Shown: positions 42,475-52,062, numbered from the stretch's first letter. The stretch: DNA of 64,000 nucleotides from an uncultured Collinsella sp. (GCA_900544095.1 UQTV01000001.1:1-64000), one strand, 5' to 3'. Notes: generated by a model from the letters alone, not told the origin. Numbers and translations: made by a program.

Positions 42475-44928
42475 ATGGCTCAACAACTGTCGCTGTTTGG
42501 TTTGCCGGAACCGGAGGAAGCTCCGGTGAAGCCCAAGCCTGCCGCTGCCTCGGCTCAGTCTAAGCCTTCGCCCGAGCCCCCTGCCGCCTACGCGAGCGTG
42601 GTCCTCGACATCCCCACCCGTGCGCTGTCGGAACCGTTTGCTTACGGCATCCCCGAGTCCCTTGCCAACGAGGTCCAGATCGGATCCACGGTCCTGGTCC
42701 ACTTTGGTAACCGTGCCGCCGCGGGCTATGTCGTCGACATTGCGCCTGATCTGGGCGATCTGCCGGGCAACAACTCCCTCGACCCGGTGCGCATCAAGCC
42801 CATCGAGGCCATCCTCAGCAAACCGCTCTTTACCGCCGAAGCCGCCCGCATCGCACGTTGGATGAGCCGCGAGTATGTCGCGACGCTTTCCGAGTGTCTG
42901 CGCCTGTTCTTGCCTCCGGGTGGCAGCCCGCGTGTGGTCAAGGGCGACGACGGTGTGTGGACGGTTGAACGTCCAGCCGTCAAACCCATCCAAAACCGCT
43001 GGGTGATGCTTACGCCCGAAGGCTTTGACTACACGCCACCCAAGACCGCGGTCCGCCAGCGCCAACTCATCGAGGCGCTCCAGTGTGGTCCTGTCACGAC
43101 GCGCGACCTCAACCTTCTCTATAACAGTATGTCGGCGACCATCAAGGCGCTCGAAAAACGCGGCATCGTGGTGGTGGAGGAGCGCCGTGCCTGGCGCGGT
43201 TGCAGCGAGCAGACTACGCTGTCCTCGGCAAGCGGCAAGGCGCCGGTCTCCCTTACCAACGGCCAGCAACAGGCACTCGCGCAGATTGAGCGCGCCCGCC
43301 TTGACGCTCATGGCGACGTGGTGCTGGTTGACGGCGTCACCGGCTCCGGCAAAACCGAGGTTTACCTCTCCGCTATCGAGCGCGTGCTCGCGGCAGGCCG
43401 CTCTGCCTGCGTGCTCGTGCCCGAGATCTCGCTGACGGCCCAGACCGTCGGCCGCTTCCGCTCGCGCTTTGGCGAGACGGTCGCGGTCTTCCACTCGCGC
43501 CTTTCGGCCGGCGAGCGCCTGGACCAGTGGGACATGGTTGCCAGTGGTACTGCCCGCGTTGTCGTCGGCGCGCGTTCGGCGCTCTTTTGCCCGCTCAGCG
43601 ACCTGGGTCTCATCATCATCGACGAGGAACACGAGACCAGTTACAAGCAGGGCTCCAGCCCGCGCTACCATGCGCGCGAGGTTGCGGCCGAGATGGCGCG
43701 CCGCTATCGCTGCCCACTTGTGCTGGGCTCGGCCACGCCTTCTGCCGAGGCCCTCGACCGCTGCCGCCGCGGTACATACAACGGTGCTACCTGGACGCGT
43801 GTCGAGATGCCCGAGCGCCCGGGACTCGCCGTGCTGCCTACGGTCCGCATTGCCGACCTGCGCCGTGAGTTTTCACACGGCAGCCGCTCCATGTTCTCAA
43901 AACCCTTGATGGAGGGCTTGGAGCGTGTGGTCGAGCGTCGCGAGAAGGCCGTGCTGCTGCATAACCGCCGTGGCTTTGCGCCGTTCCTGATGTGTCGCGA
44001 GTGCGGCTGCGTTCCCACCTGCAACCACTGCTCCACAGCGCTTACGTATCACGAGCGCACGCACACGCTGCAATGTCACACATGCGGATCCTCCTGGCGC
44101 GTGCAGCCGTATCCCGCGCCCACGAGTCGTTGCCCCAAGTGCGGCAGCCGCTACCTGGCAAAAATGGGGCTGGGCACGCAGCAGATCGAGGACGCACTGC
44201 ACCAGATGCTGCCCGAGGACGTCGCCATCATCCGCATGGATGCCGATTCCACGCGCGGCAAGGATTCGCACAAAAAGCTGCTCGAGCAGTTCGATGCGGC
44301 CGATTGCGCCGTGTTGCTGGGCACCCAAATGATCGCAAAGGGTCTCGATTTTCCCGAGGTCACGCTCGTGGGCGTGGTCAATGCCGACTTCGCCCTTAAG
44401 CTGCCCGATTTTCGCGCAGGGGAGCGCGCCTACGATTTACTGGAGCAGGTCGCCGGCCGTGCCGGTCGTGGTGATCGTCCCGGCGAGGTGATCGTCCAGA
44501 CCTACCTGCCCGAGGATCCGGTCATTCGTGCCGTCGCTGAGCACGACCGTTCGATCTTTACCGACTACGATTTGGACCAGCGCCGCGACGCGCTGTACCC
44601 GCCGTTTGTTCGCCTGGTCAACATCTTGGTGTGGTCGGCAAACCGAGACGACGCGCAGGACTACATTGGGCGCATCGCAAAGCTTCTTAAGCGCCGCTGG
44701 CATGCCGCCGCGCCCGATTTTTTGCGGGCGGGGAGTGCCGTGCCGCAGGTGCTAGGCCCGGCTTCGTGTGTAATCGAGAGAGCCAAGGACCGTTACCGCT
44801 TCCATCTGCTTGTGAAGTCGCCCGTGGGGTACCATGTCTCTGATGATATCGACGCCTGCCTCAAAGAGGTGGGCTCTGTGCGCGGCGTGAGCGTGAGCGT
44901 TGACGTCGACGCCTATGATTTGATGTAA
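42475..44928 (+). CDS. priA: primosomal protein N' (replication restart helicase)
   Basis: 3'-5' helicase that reloads the replisome at stalled forks. The 817-residue protein has an N-terminal DNA-binding domain with an added Pro/Ala-rich start, Walker A DGVTGSGKTEVYL near residue 290, DEEH box (IIIDEEHETSYKQ), the zinc-binding insertion with paired cysteines (CRECGCVPTCNHC ... CHTCG ... CPKCG) near 510-560, and the C-terminal helicase motifs (LLGTQMIAKGLDFP, QVAGRAGRGDRPG). All zinc ligands appear intact. def follows 18 nt downstream. Confidence 0.95.
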   Translation: MAQQLSLFGLPEPEEAPVKPKPAAASAQSKPSPEPPAAYASVVLDIPTRALSEPFAYGIPESLANEVQIGSTVLVHFGNRAAAGYVVDIAPDLGDLPGNNSLDPVRIKPIEAILSKPLFTAEAARIARWMSREYVATLSECLRLFLPPGGSPRVVKGDDGVWTVERPAVKPIQNRWVMLTPEGFDYTPPKTAVRQRQLIEALQCGPVTTRDLNLLYNSMSATIKALEKRGIVVVEERRAWRGCSEQTTLSSASGKAPVSLTNGQQQALAQIERARLDAHGDVVLVDGVTGSGKTEVYLSAIERVLAAGRSACVLVPEISLTAQTVGRFRSRFGETVAVFHSRLSAGERLDQWDMVASGTARVVVGARSALFCPLSDLGLIIIDEEHETSYKQGSSPRYHAREVAAEMARRYRCPLVLGSATPSAEALDRCRRGTYNGATWTRVEMPERPGLAVLPTVRIADLRREFSHGSRSMFSKPLMEGLERVVERREKAVLLHNRRGFAPFLMCRECGCVPTCNHCSTALTYHERTHTLQCHTCGSSWRVQPYPAPTSRCPKCGSRYLAKMGLGTQQIEDALHQMLPEDVAIIRMDADSTRGKDSHKKLLEQFDAADCAVLLGTQMIAKGLDFPEVTLVGVVNADFALKLPDFRAGERAYDLLEQVAGRAGRGDRPGEVIVQTYLPEDPVIRAVAEHDRSIFTDYDLDQRRDALYPPFVRLVNILVWSANRDDAQDYIGRIAKLLKRRWHAAAPDFLRAGSAVPQVLGPASCVIERAKDRYRFHLLVKSPVGYHVSDDIDACLKEVGSVRGVSVSVDVDAYDLM

Positions 44929-44946
44929 CAAACCGAAAGGATGGCC

Positions 44947-45483
44947 ATGGAAGCCAACGGAATCGTACTGTCGCCCGACCCTCGTCTGCGCCAGGAGTGC
45001 GCCGTCATCGAGGAGATCACCCCGGCGATCGAGGCGCTTGCCGAGAAGATGAAGAAAATGATGTTCGATAACGGCGGTTGCGGCCTGGCTGCTCCGCAGA
45101 TCGGCGAGCTCATTCAGCTCGTTACCATCGACTGCGACTACAGCGACAAGAACGACTACGACCCGTACGTGCTCATCAATCCCGTGATTGTCGAGCAAAG
45201 CGACCATCTCGTTCCGTATAGCGAGGGCTGTCTATCCATTCCTGGCATTAGCTGTGAGATCGAGCGTCCCGACCATGTCGTCGTCGAGGCGTATGACCTG
45301 GACGCCAACCTGATTCGCTATGAGGCCTCGGGCGATCTGTTCTGCGTGTGCCTGCAGCACGAGATCGATCACCTGCACGGCAACACCATGTTTGAGCGAC
45401 TCAAGCCGATGCAGCGTATCAAGGCAGTCAAGGAGTACCAGGACGCCCTGGCCCGCGGCGCTCGACCGGGCGAGACGGAGTAG
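44947..45483 (+). CDS. def: peptide deformylase
   Basis: Removes the formyl group from new proteins. The 178-residue metallohydrolase has the three family motifs: GGCGLAAPQIG, EGCLSIPG (metal-binding Cys) and QHEIDHLHG (two His and catalytic Glu). The ATG at 44947 sits 6 bases from AAAGG; the one at 44941 is too close. Downstream, fmt encodes the matching formyltransferase, separated by element C. Confidence 0.95.
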   Translation: MEANGIVLSPDPRLRQECAVIEEITPAIEALAEKMKKMMFDNGGCGLAAPQIGELIQLVTIDCDYSDKNDYDPYVLINPVIVEQSDHLVPYSEGCLSIPGISCEIERPDHVVVEAYDLDANLIRYEASGDLFCVCLQHEIDHLHGNTMFERLKPMQRIKAVKEYQDALARGARPGETE

Positions 45484-45491
45484 GTCCCACC

Positions 45492-45627
45492 GTCCCCTTC
45501 CGCCGCAGGGCTTAGGTTTTGCTCCATGCTCAAACAGTCCTGCTCGCACGAAGAGCACATTAAGTGCTCTTCGGCTCGTGCGGAACTGCGCGTGGAGCAA
45601 AACCTAAGCCCTGCGGCGGAAGGGGAC
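45492..45627. repeat. nested palindromic element C with shared hairpin core
   Basis: Perfect 35-nt arms at 45492-45526 and 45593-45627 (sequence unique to this site) enclose the 54-nt core at 45534-45587, identical to the core of element A 45 kb away but in the opposite orientation. Spacers are TGCTCAA and GCGCG, the latter shared with element D. It lies between def and fmt. Confidence 0.85.
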
Positions 45628-45845
45628 TGCGTTTTCGTGCTCCTTTTCGCCCGGGTGCCGTTGGGCCAGGGAGGGGCGTCTTCGCTGATAGTCTTTGTTG
45701 AGAGAGAGCTGCTTTTATTGCGGCTCTTTCTTTGGTTTTGGGTATATTTGTTCTTGTTGAATTGTTATTGCGGATGGGCTGGGTACTTGGCTTTCTGCTG
45801 TTGTTTGTAGCCGTCTCGGCTTTGGTTGAGGGGAGACTAACTTTT

Positions 45846-46766
45846 ATGCGTATTGTGTTTATGGGTACGCCTGATTTTGCTGTGCCTTCTTTGACTTCGC
45901 TTGTTGAGGCTGGGAATGAGATTGCGCTTGTTGTTACTCGTCCTGATGCTGTTCGTGGGCGTGGTAAGAAGCTGGAGCCGTCTCCTGTTAAGGCTAAGGC
46001 GCTTGAGCTGGGGTTGCCGGTTGTTGAGGCTAATCGTATGACGCCTGAGGTTGTTGAGGTGCTCAAGGCTGCGCAGGCTGATATTTTCTGTGTGGCAGCC
46101 TATGGTTGCATTTTGCCCGATGAGGTGCTGCATATGTCGCCGCTTGGTATTGTGAATGTTCATGCTTCGCTGCTGCCTCGTTGGCGTGGGGCTGCTCCTA
46201 TTCAGCGTGCCATTCTTGCTGGTGATGAGATTGCTGGCGTTTCTATTATGCGCATTGGGCATGGCGTGGATACCGGCGCCTATTGTGCGCAGGCCTCGAT
46301 CTCGGTTGCCGGTAAGCATGCCGAGGCGCTGACTATGGAGCTCGCTGAGCTCGGCGGCAAACTGCTTGCCGATACGCTTCCTTCTCTTGCCGATGGCACC
46401 GCCGTGTGGATCGAACAGGACGAGGCGCTCGTTACCCATGCTGCCAAGATTTCTAAGCAGGAGATGCGCTTGGATCCGCACATGGCGGCGCTTGATTGCG
46501 TGCGTCATGTGCTGGCCTCGTCCGATACCGCGCCTGCTCGTTGCGTGATTGCCGGCAAGACCGTGCGTGTGCTCGATGCTGCGGCGGCTGATGTGTCGCT
46601 TGGCGAGGGTCAGGTTCTCGTTCAGGCTAAGCGTGTTTACCTTGGCCTTTCCGATGGCTCGGTTGAGTTGCTCGAGGTTAAGCCTGATGGCAAGCGTGCT
46701 ATGGCCGCTTCTGCTTGGGCTGCTGGCCTGCAGGGTGCCGATCTTATCTGGGGTGTTTTGTCATGA
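45846..46766 (+). CDS. fmt: methionyl-tRNA formyltransferase
   Basis: Formylates initiator Met-tRNA. The 306-residue protein has RIVFMGTPDFAVPSL at the start, the formyl-folate site VNVHASLLPRWRGAAPIQRAI near residue 105 with catalytic His and Asn region, GVDTGAY near 140, and a C-terminal tRNA-binding OB-like domain. The start codon has only a distant GGGGAG. Codon use is T-ending (GTT, GCT, CGT) compared with def upstream. The stop overlaps rsmB by four bases. Confidence 0.94.
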   Translation: MRIVFMGTPDFAVPSLTSLVEAGNEIALVVTRPDAVRGRGKKLEPSPVKAKALELGLPVVEANRMTPEVVEVLKAAQADIFCVAAYGCILPDEVLHMSPLGIVNVHASLLPRWRGAAPIQRAILAGDEIAGVSIMRIGHGVDTGAYCAQASISVAGKHAEALTMELAELGGKLLADTLPSLADGTAVWIEQDEALVTHAAKISKQEMRLDPHMAALDCVRHVLASSDTAPARCVIAGKTVRVLDAAAADVSLGEGQVLVQAKRVYLGLSDGSVELLEVKPDGKRAMAASAWAAGLQGADLIWGVLS

Positions 46767-48163
46767 GCAAGCTGTCTCCCGCGCGCAAGCTTGCGCTCGA
46801 TGTGTTGATGGAGGCCGATCGCCGCGGCATGTATGCGCGCGACGTGCTGTCCTCTCGCGCATCGGCCAAGGCTATTGACCAGCGCGATTCCGCTTTTGCT
46901 GCCCGCTTGGCGCTGGGTGTGGCCGCCACGCAAGGTATTTTGGACGAACTGCTCGATCAGTTTCTCGATAAGCCTAAAAAGGTTGCGCCGCGTGTTCGCA
47001 TGGCGCTTCGTATCTCGGCCTTCGAGATGCTCTACCTGCATACGCCTGGCCGCGTTGCCGTAAGTCAGGGAGTTGAGCTGGTTCGCTGCGGTGCTAAGTC
47101 CGCCGCTGGCTTGGCCAATGCTGTACTCCATAAGGTTTCAGACAATGTTGAGGACTTTGCTACTGCGTCCGATGTGGATGAGTCTGAGCGACGCTTGGTT
47201 CGTCTGTCGCGTCTGATGGGTCTTCCTCGCTGGCTGTGCGCTCGCATTATGGCGTCGTTTGACACGCCAGAGGGTGCGCTTAACTTTGCCGGCAATCTGG
47301 CCCCCGCGCCGCTGGCCCTACATGAGAACGCCTTTGCGTCCAAGCCCGATCCGTATATCTCGCAGCTTGTGGCACCCGTGTTCCCGGGTTGCCATGCCCC
47401 GGTTGATGCCCAGGTTACGGTTGCGTCGGGCGTATTTGAGCGTGCTGCTGGCGTGGCCTCGGACCTTAACGCCCAGCTTATCGCCACAGCTGCCACGCGC
47501 CCTGGTAGCTGCCTTGAGATTGGTGCCGGTCGTGGCACCAAGACCTATGTGATGATGTGCCAGGCCAAGCGTACGGGCTATGAGCGTCAGCATACGGCGT
47601 TCGATCTGCATGATCGCAAGTGCGATCTGAATCTCGCTCGCCTGCATAAGGCCGGTATTCAGGGCGTTCGTACGGTTTCGGGTGATGCTTGCGAGCTTGA
47701 TGAGGTGCTCACATCGTTTGATGCCATGCTTGGCGAGCCGGTTATGTTCGACACAGTCTTTATCGATGCGCCGTGCTCTGGCACTGGAACCATGCGCCGT
47801 CATCCCGAGATCCCGTGGCGCCTTGCCGAAAGCGACGTGACGTGCGAGTTGCCCAAGCTGCAACTGACGATGCTCAAAGAGGCCTCCGCGCGCGTGGCCG
47901 TTGGCGGTGAGCTCATCTATGCGACGTGCTCGGTGTTTGATGAGGAGAACGCGCAGGTTGTGGATGCCTTCCTGGCTTCTTCCGAGGGCGCCGGCTTTAG
48001 CGTGGCGCCGCTTTCTGAGGCGCAGATTCTGCAACTGCCCGAGTTTGCCCAGGCCAAGAAGCTCGTCTGCGTACGCCAAAACGACCGAGGCCTCTTCCAA
48101 AGCGTGCCGGTAAACGCTGACTCCTACGACGGCCACTTCTGCGCCAGGCTGGTCCGCCAGTAA
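46763..48163 (+). CDS. rsmB: 16S rRNA m5C967-type methyltransferase
   Basis: SAM-dependent cytosine-5 methyltransferase of 16S rRNA. The 466-residue protein has an N-terminal NusB-like helical RNA-binding domain (~1-140) and a C-terminal Rossmann domain with SAM site CLEIGAGRGTKT, motif IV DAPCSGTGTMRRHPE (first Cys) and motif VI YATCSVFDEEN (nucleophile Cys). ATG overlaps the fmt stop (ATGA). The fmt-rsmB pair is a common bacterial arrangement. Like fmt it uses many T-ending codons. Confidence 0.93.
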   Translation: MSKLSPARKLALDVLMEADRRGMYARDVLSSRASAKAIDQRDSAFAARLALGVAATQGILDELLDQFLDKPKKVAPRVRMALRISAFEMLYLHTPGRVAVSQGVELVRCGAKSAAGLANAVLHKVSDNVEDFATASDVDESERRLVRLSRLMGLPRWLCARIMASFDTPEGALNFAGNLAPAPLALHENAFASKPDPYISQLVAPVFPGCHAPVDAQVTVASGVFERAAGVASDLNAQLIATAATRPGSCLEIGAGRGTKTYVMMCQAKRTGYERQHTAFDLHDRKCDLNLARLHKAGIQGVRTVSGDACELDEVLTSFDAMLGEPVMFDTVFIDAPCSGTGTMRRHPEIPWRLAESDVTCELPKLQLTMLKEASARVAVGGELIYATCSVFDEENAQVVDAFLASSEGAGFSVAPLSEAQILQLPEFAQAKKLVCVRQNDRGLFQSVPVNADSYDGHFCARLVRQ

Positions 48164-48167
48164 ATCG

Positions 48168-48209
48168 AAGCCCCGTCCCAAATCAGCTAACTTGGGACGG
48201 GGCTATTTT
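48168..48209 (+). terminator. terminator after rsmB
   Basis: AGCCCCGTCCCAA and TTGGGACGGGGCT arms (13 bp perfect, 10-nt loop) followed by ATTTTA. The GGGAC core again appears in the stem. Confidence 0.88.
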
Positions 48210-48253
48210 AGCTACTTTGTGCCTCTTCGATCCGTTCGCCATGAAATGCGGTT

Positions 48254-48381
48254 ATTTACTACGTTAAACCGGCTGTCCTCATCCATGCCGAATTTTGTGA
48301 AATCAAAACCGCAGGTAGACGGCTTGTCGTTTTTGCAAATACGCTGCTATGCTCGACCAATACGGGTCAAACGTAGTAAAT
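48254..48381. repeat. inverted repeat bounding an unassigned 128-nt intergenic segment
   Basis: ATTTACTACGTT (48254-48265) and AACGTAGTAAAT (48370-48381) are perfect inverted 12-mers. Between them are TTGTCG (48324-48329) and TATGCT (48348-48353), a promoter-like pair with 18-nt spacing pointing right. No open frame or known RNA was recognised. The rest of the 48210-48440 gap shows nothing clear. Confidence 0.45.
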
Positions 48382-48440
48382 GGGCCGCTTTCGTGGCGCA
48401 ACTCCAGAGTAGTCAATTTGGGAGCGGGGCTACTTGCCTG

Positions 48441-48677
48441 TTAGTGGTTGTGTGGGCAGTTGGCGCAGCAGCCGCTGGTGGCGCTGGTGCTTGAGCCGCC
48501 GCTGCGCTGGTCGGTGTTGTAGAAACCGCTACCCTCAAATTTAATGCCGCTGGCCGAGAACGTCTTGGCGGCCGGAGCGCCGCAGCTGGGGCACACGACC
48601 TCGGGGGTCTCGGACATGGGATGCTCAACCTCAAACACGTTGCCGCAGCTCGAGCACTTGTAATCGTAGCGCGCCAT
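48441..48677 (-). CDS. FmdB-family zinc-ribbon protein
   Basis: A 78-residue small protein of the putative regulatory FmdB family: ARYDYKCSSCGNVFEVEHPMSE at the start, second CPSCG pair completing a zinc ribbon, SASGIKFEGSGFYNTD motif, then a Ser-rich tail ending GCCANCPHNH with extra Cys/His. Function of the family is not settled. The start has AAAAGGAAGT. It follows the GH13-GH77 gene by 88 nt and may be the operon's last member. Confidence 0.85.
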   Translation of the reverse strand: MARYDYKCSSCGNVFEVEHPMSETPEVVCPSCGAPAAKTFSASGIKFEGSGFYNTDQRSGGSSTSATSGCCANCPHNH

Positions 48678-48765
48678 AATACTTCCTTTTCAGCACAAAG
48701 CGGGCAGATCGCTCTGCCCGCAAAAATTCAAACGTCTGTAACTGTACCCTATATCGGGCGTTTTA

Positions 48766-51700
48766 TCACGCTTCGCCCCAGAATCTATGCGTGTTGCGCA
48801 GGAGCTGTGCGGTTTTGCCCTCAGCGGCCGCAACGTCGGCCTCGTCAGCCTGCCAGGTCCAGTTGCCCGTGGCCACGCCCGGTACGTTCATGCGCGTGTC
48901 GTCGCCAAGCCCCAGCACGTCCTGCAGCGGCATCATCACCAGGGGAGCGTCGCTTGTCAGCGCGTCGCTCATCAGCTTGGCTGCCACCTCAACACCGCTC
49001 GGCTCGTCGCCGCCCGCAAAGGAGCGCGTGCACCAACCGGCGAGCGTCGACGTGTCGTGCGTTGAGGTGTACAGAATCTTGCCCGGCGTGGGTTGCACGC
49101 CGTTGCGGACGTCGTAATCGCTAAACTCCAGTACGTCCATACCGGGGAAGCCGCAAGTCGAAGCCATGGCGCGAACGCCGGGCGTCAGGTAACCCAGGTC
49201 CTCGGCGATAAAGTTGAGCGGCCCCAGCTCGTCATAGGCGGTCTGGAACAGGTCCTTGCCCGGGCCTGCCAGCCAACGCCCTTCGGCGCAAGCCTTGCCA
49301 GTGGGGATACTGAAGTAGCTGTGGAAGCCCAGGAAGTGATCCAGACGCACGCGGTCGTAGAGCGAGAACGCACGACGTAGGCGATCCATCCACCAGCTAT
49401 AGCCGTTCTGCTTCATGTGGTCCCAGCGGAACGTCGGGTTGCCCCACACCTGACCCTCGGGCGCAAAGTTGTCGGGCGGCGCACCGGAGATCTCGATTGC
49501 CTTGCCGGTATCGGACAGCCAGAAGTTCTCGGGTTCGCTCCACGCATCTGCCGAATCGTCGGACACGTACATAGGAATATCGCCGATGACCTCGATGCCC
49601 TTCTTGTGTGCATAGTTCATGAGCTCGCACCAAGCCAGGTCAAAGCGGTACTGCATGTACGCCTGAAGCTCGGCCTCGTCGTGGAAGCGCTTGTCGTCGA
49701 TCAGATGCTCGTTGTAGCGCGCGACATCTGCCGGCCAATCGTGGCGCGACTCGCCCTCAAAGTACTTCTTAACGGCCATGTAGACGCAGTATTTCTCGAG
49801 CCAATCGGCATTTCTATGTTTAAACGCGGTGTACAGCGGATCGGCATCCTCGCCGCCGCGGGCCTTCCAAGTCTCAAAGTCGGCGGCAAGCTCCTCGTGG
49901 CTCTCGGGCAGTAGGTCGATATTGCCTGCAAAGGCCGAAGGACCGGCGTAAGGAGAGCGGAAGAAGTCCGTGGGGTTGACGGGGAGAACCTGCCAGTAGC
50001 GCATGCCCATGGCGGCCAGATGGTCGATAAAGCGACGCGTGGGCGCGCCGATTGTACCGGGCTTGCCGTCGTCGGTGGGCACCGAGGTGATATGGCACAA
50101 AACACCCGCGCCGTGATCGAGCGGCTCCTGCAGGCGCTGCTCTGCATGGTGATAGATAATCGACGAGCCCAGCGGATACAGATCGAGCGTGACCGTACCG
50201 TTGTGGATCTCGCACTCGTGACCGCTAATCACATCGCTCGCGCATTCGCCGAGCGCTGGAATGGTCACGCGATGCGAATTGCGCAGGCTGCGGTTGATGA
50301 TAACCGTCGCGGACTCGCCATCCTTGCCCGTGCGGTTGTATGCCAGCACCTCGTCGTTGAGCGCGAAGGCCTTGATCTCGCCGTCGATCATACACGGCAG
50401 TGCGCGGCGTACGGCGGAGGCGTTTTTGACAATAGCCAGCGTGTCGAAGTCGTGCAGTTGGTCCTTGGTCGGCAGGGTGCGGCGGTTGCCCGGATCGGTT
50501 AGACCCTCCAGGCCGTATTCGTCGCCGTAGTAGATCGAAGGCACGCCGGGGAAGGTCATCTGCATGAGCGTGGCGAGCCAAAAACGGCTCTTGGCTAGGC
50601 CCATCGAGTTCTCGTCCAGGCGCCATTTGCTGCGCTCGCACTCGGGCAGCTGCGACTCGTCGGGGCCGCCGCCGAGCACCGAGATAATGCGCGGACGGTC
50701 GTGGCTCGAAAGCAGATTAAGTGCGCAGGACAGGGCCTCACGGGGATAGTTCTCGCGCAGGGTTTCGATATCCTCGGCTGCCTGGTAGGCGTTCTTGTAG
50801 CCCATCAAAAAGCCGATGACCATGTCGCGGAAGGGGTAATCCATAGCAGAGTCCAACTCGGAGCCCTGTAGGTAGCGACGCAGATGGCCGTAGCTGATCT
50901 TGTTGGAGGCATCTTCCCAGACCTCGCCGAGCAACAGCGCATCGGGCTTTTCGGCAAGTACGGCCTTCTTGATCTCGGCCAGGAAGTCGTCGGAAAGCTC
51001 GTCAGCGACGTCCAGGCGCCAGCCATGAGCGCCGGCACGTAGCCATTTACGGATCACGCCGTCCTTGCCCAGGAGCCGCTCGCGTACCAGTTCGGAGCTC
51101 TCATTGATGGCGGGCATGTTGCCCACGCCCCACCAGCAGTCGTACGAGCCGTCCTCGTGGAAATAAAACGCATCGCGCCACGGCGAGTCCTCGCTCTGCC
51201 ACGCGCCCACGCCGGGGTAGTTGCCGTAGCGGTTGAAATAGATGGAGTCGTCACCCGTATGGTTAAAAACGCCGTCCAGGATGATGGAGATGCCCAGCTT
51301 CTCGGCTGCCTGGCACAGCTCGGTAAAGTCCTGCTCGGTGCCCAGGATTGGGTCGATCTTGGTGTAGTCGGCCGTGTCGTAGCGGTGGTTGCTCGCGGCC
51401 TCAAAGATGGGGTTGAGGTAGATGGCCGTAAAGCCCAGCTCCGCGATGCGGGGCAGGTCATTTTGGATGCCCTTGAGCGAGCCGCCGTAGAAGTCCCAGG
51501 TCTTGATGGAGCCGTCCTCGGCGCGCTCGTATACGGGCGGCTCGTTCCAGTCCTCGATCATGCGGCGCTGGATTCCGTTGCGCGGTTTTTCGACTTCGGC
51601 CAGCGTGCGCTCGCGCCAGTTTTCATCTCGGGCGTAGCGATCGGGGAAGATCTGGTAGACCATGCCACGCTCGTACCACTCGGGACGCACTTCGCGGTGC

Positions 51701-52062
51701 TTATAGACGGTAATCTGGAAGGACGGAACCTCGGCGTAGTCGTAAGTTACGCCCTCTCCGCCGGTGCGACCCTGCGGTGCGCCCAAGCGGACCTCGGGCT
51801 GGCCCTCGATATTGCATATAAAGCTGTACCACACAAGACACGGTTCAGTGCATTTGAGCTCGCCGGTAAAAATGCCATCGCCTTCGTGCTCCATTGGGAT
51901 CAGGGTCTCGCCGACTTCATCGACCCAGGTGCGCAGCGTAAGCGTTGCCTGGTTGGGATCGGCATCCTCCAAAATCACCGAGAGTGCAACGGAAGTTCCA
52001 GTGGTCACAGCGCCAAACGGAGTGCGAAACTGCGGTAGACGGCTGTTGTGTATCAATCTCAT
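48766..52062 (-). CDS. fused GH13 alpha-amylase/neopullulanase and GH77 4-alpha-glucanotransferase
   Basis: A 1098-residue two-enzyme protein for alpha-glucan turnover. Residues ~1-120 form a CBM34-like beta domain. ~125-635 is a GH13 enzyme with nucleophile Asp in GWRLDVADELSD, acid Glu in LLGEVWEDAS and the third Asp in NLLSSHDRPR. ~645-1098 is a GH77 amylomaltase with RLDHFLGFHSYFS (nucleophile Asp), IAEDLGYLTPGV (acid Glu) and STHDTSTLAGW. It would trim and disproportionate maltodextrins released from glycogen. No signal peptide, so cytoplasmic. A GTTTTACC-type motif lies upstream. Confidence 0.9.
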   Translation of the reverse strand: MRLIHNSRLPQFRTPFGAVTTGTSVALSVILEDADPNQATLTLRTWVDEVGETLIPMEHEGDGIFTGELKCTEPCLVWYSFICNIEGQPEVRLGAPQGRTGGEGVTYDYAEVPSFQITVYKHREVRPEWYERGMVYQIFPDRYARDENWRERTLAEVEKPRNGIQRRMIEDWNEPPVYERAEDGSIKTWDFYGGSLKGIQNDLPRIAELGFTAIYLNPIFEAASNHRYDTADYTKIDPILGTEQDFTELCQAAEKLGISIILDGVFNHTGDDSIYFNRYGNYPGVGAWQSEDSPWRDAFYFHEDGSYDCWWGVGNMPAINESSELVRERLLGKDGVIRKWLRAGAHGWRLDVADELSDDFLAEIKKAVLAEKPDALLLGEVWEDASNKISYGHLRRYLQGSELDSAMDYPFRDMVIGFLMGYKNAYQAAEDIETLRENYPREALSCALNLLSSHDRPRIISVLGGGPDESQLPECERSKWRLDENSMGLAKSRFWLATLMQMTFPGVPSIYYGDEYGLEGLTDPGNRRTLPTKDQLHDFDTLAIVKNASAVRRALPCMIDGEIKAFALNDEVLAYNRTGKDGESATVIINRSLRNSHRVTIPALGECASDVISGHECEIHNGTVTLDLYPLGSSIIYHHAEQRLQEPLDHGAGVLCHITSVPTDDGKPGTIGAPTRRFIDHLAAMGMRYWQVLPVNPTDFFRSPYAGPSAFAGNIDLLPESHEELAADFETWKARGGEDADPLYTAFKHRNADWLEKYCVYMAVKKYFEGESRHDWPADVARYNEHLIDDKRFHDEAELQAYMQYRFDLAWCELMNYAHKKGIEVIGDIPMYVSDDSADAWSEPENFWLSDTGKAIEISGAPPDNFAPEGQVWGNPTFRWDHMKQNGYSWWMDRLRRAFSLYDRVRLDHFLGFHSYFSIPTGKACAEGRWLAGPGKDLFQTAYDELGPLNFIAEDLGYLTPGVRAMASTCGFPGMDVLEFSDYDVRNGVQPTPGKILYTSTHDTSTLAGWCTRSFAGGDEPSGVEVAAKLMSDALTSDAPLVMMPLQDVLGLGDDTRMNVPGVATGNWTWQADEADVAAAEGKTAQLLRNTHRFWGEA

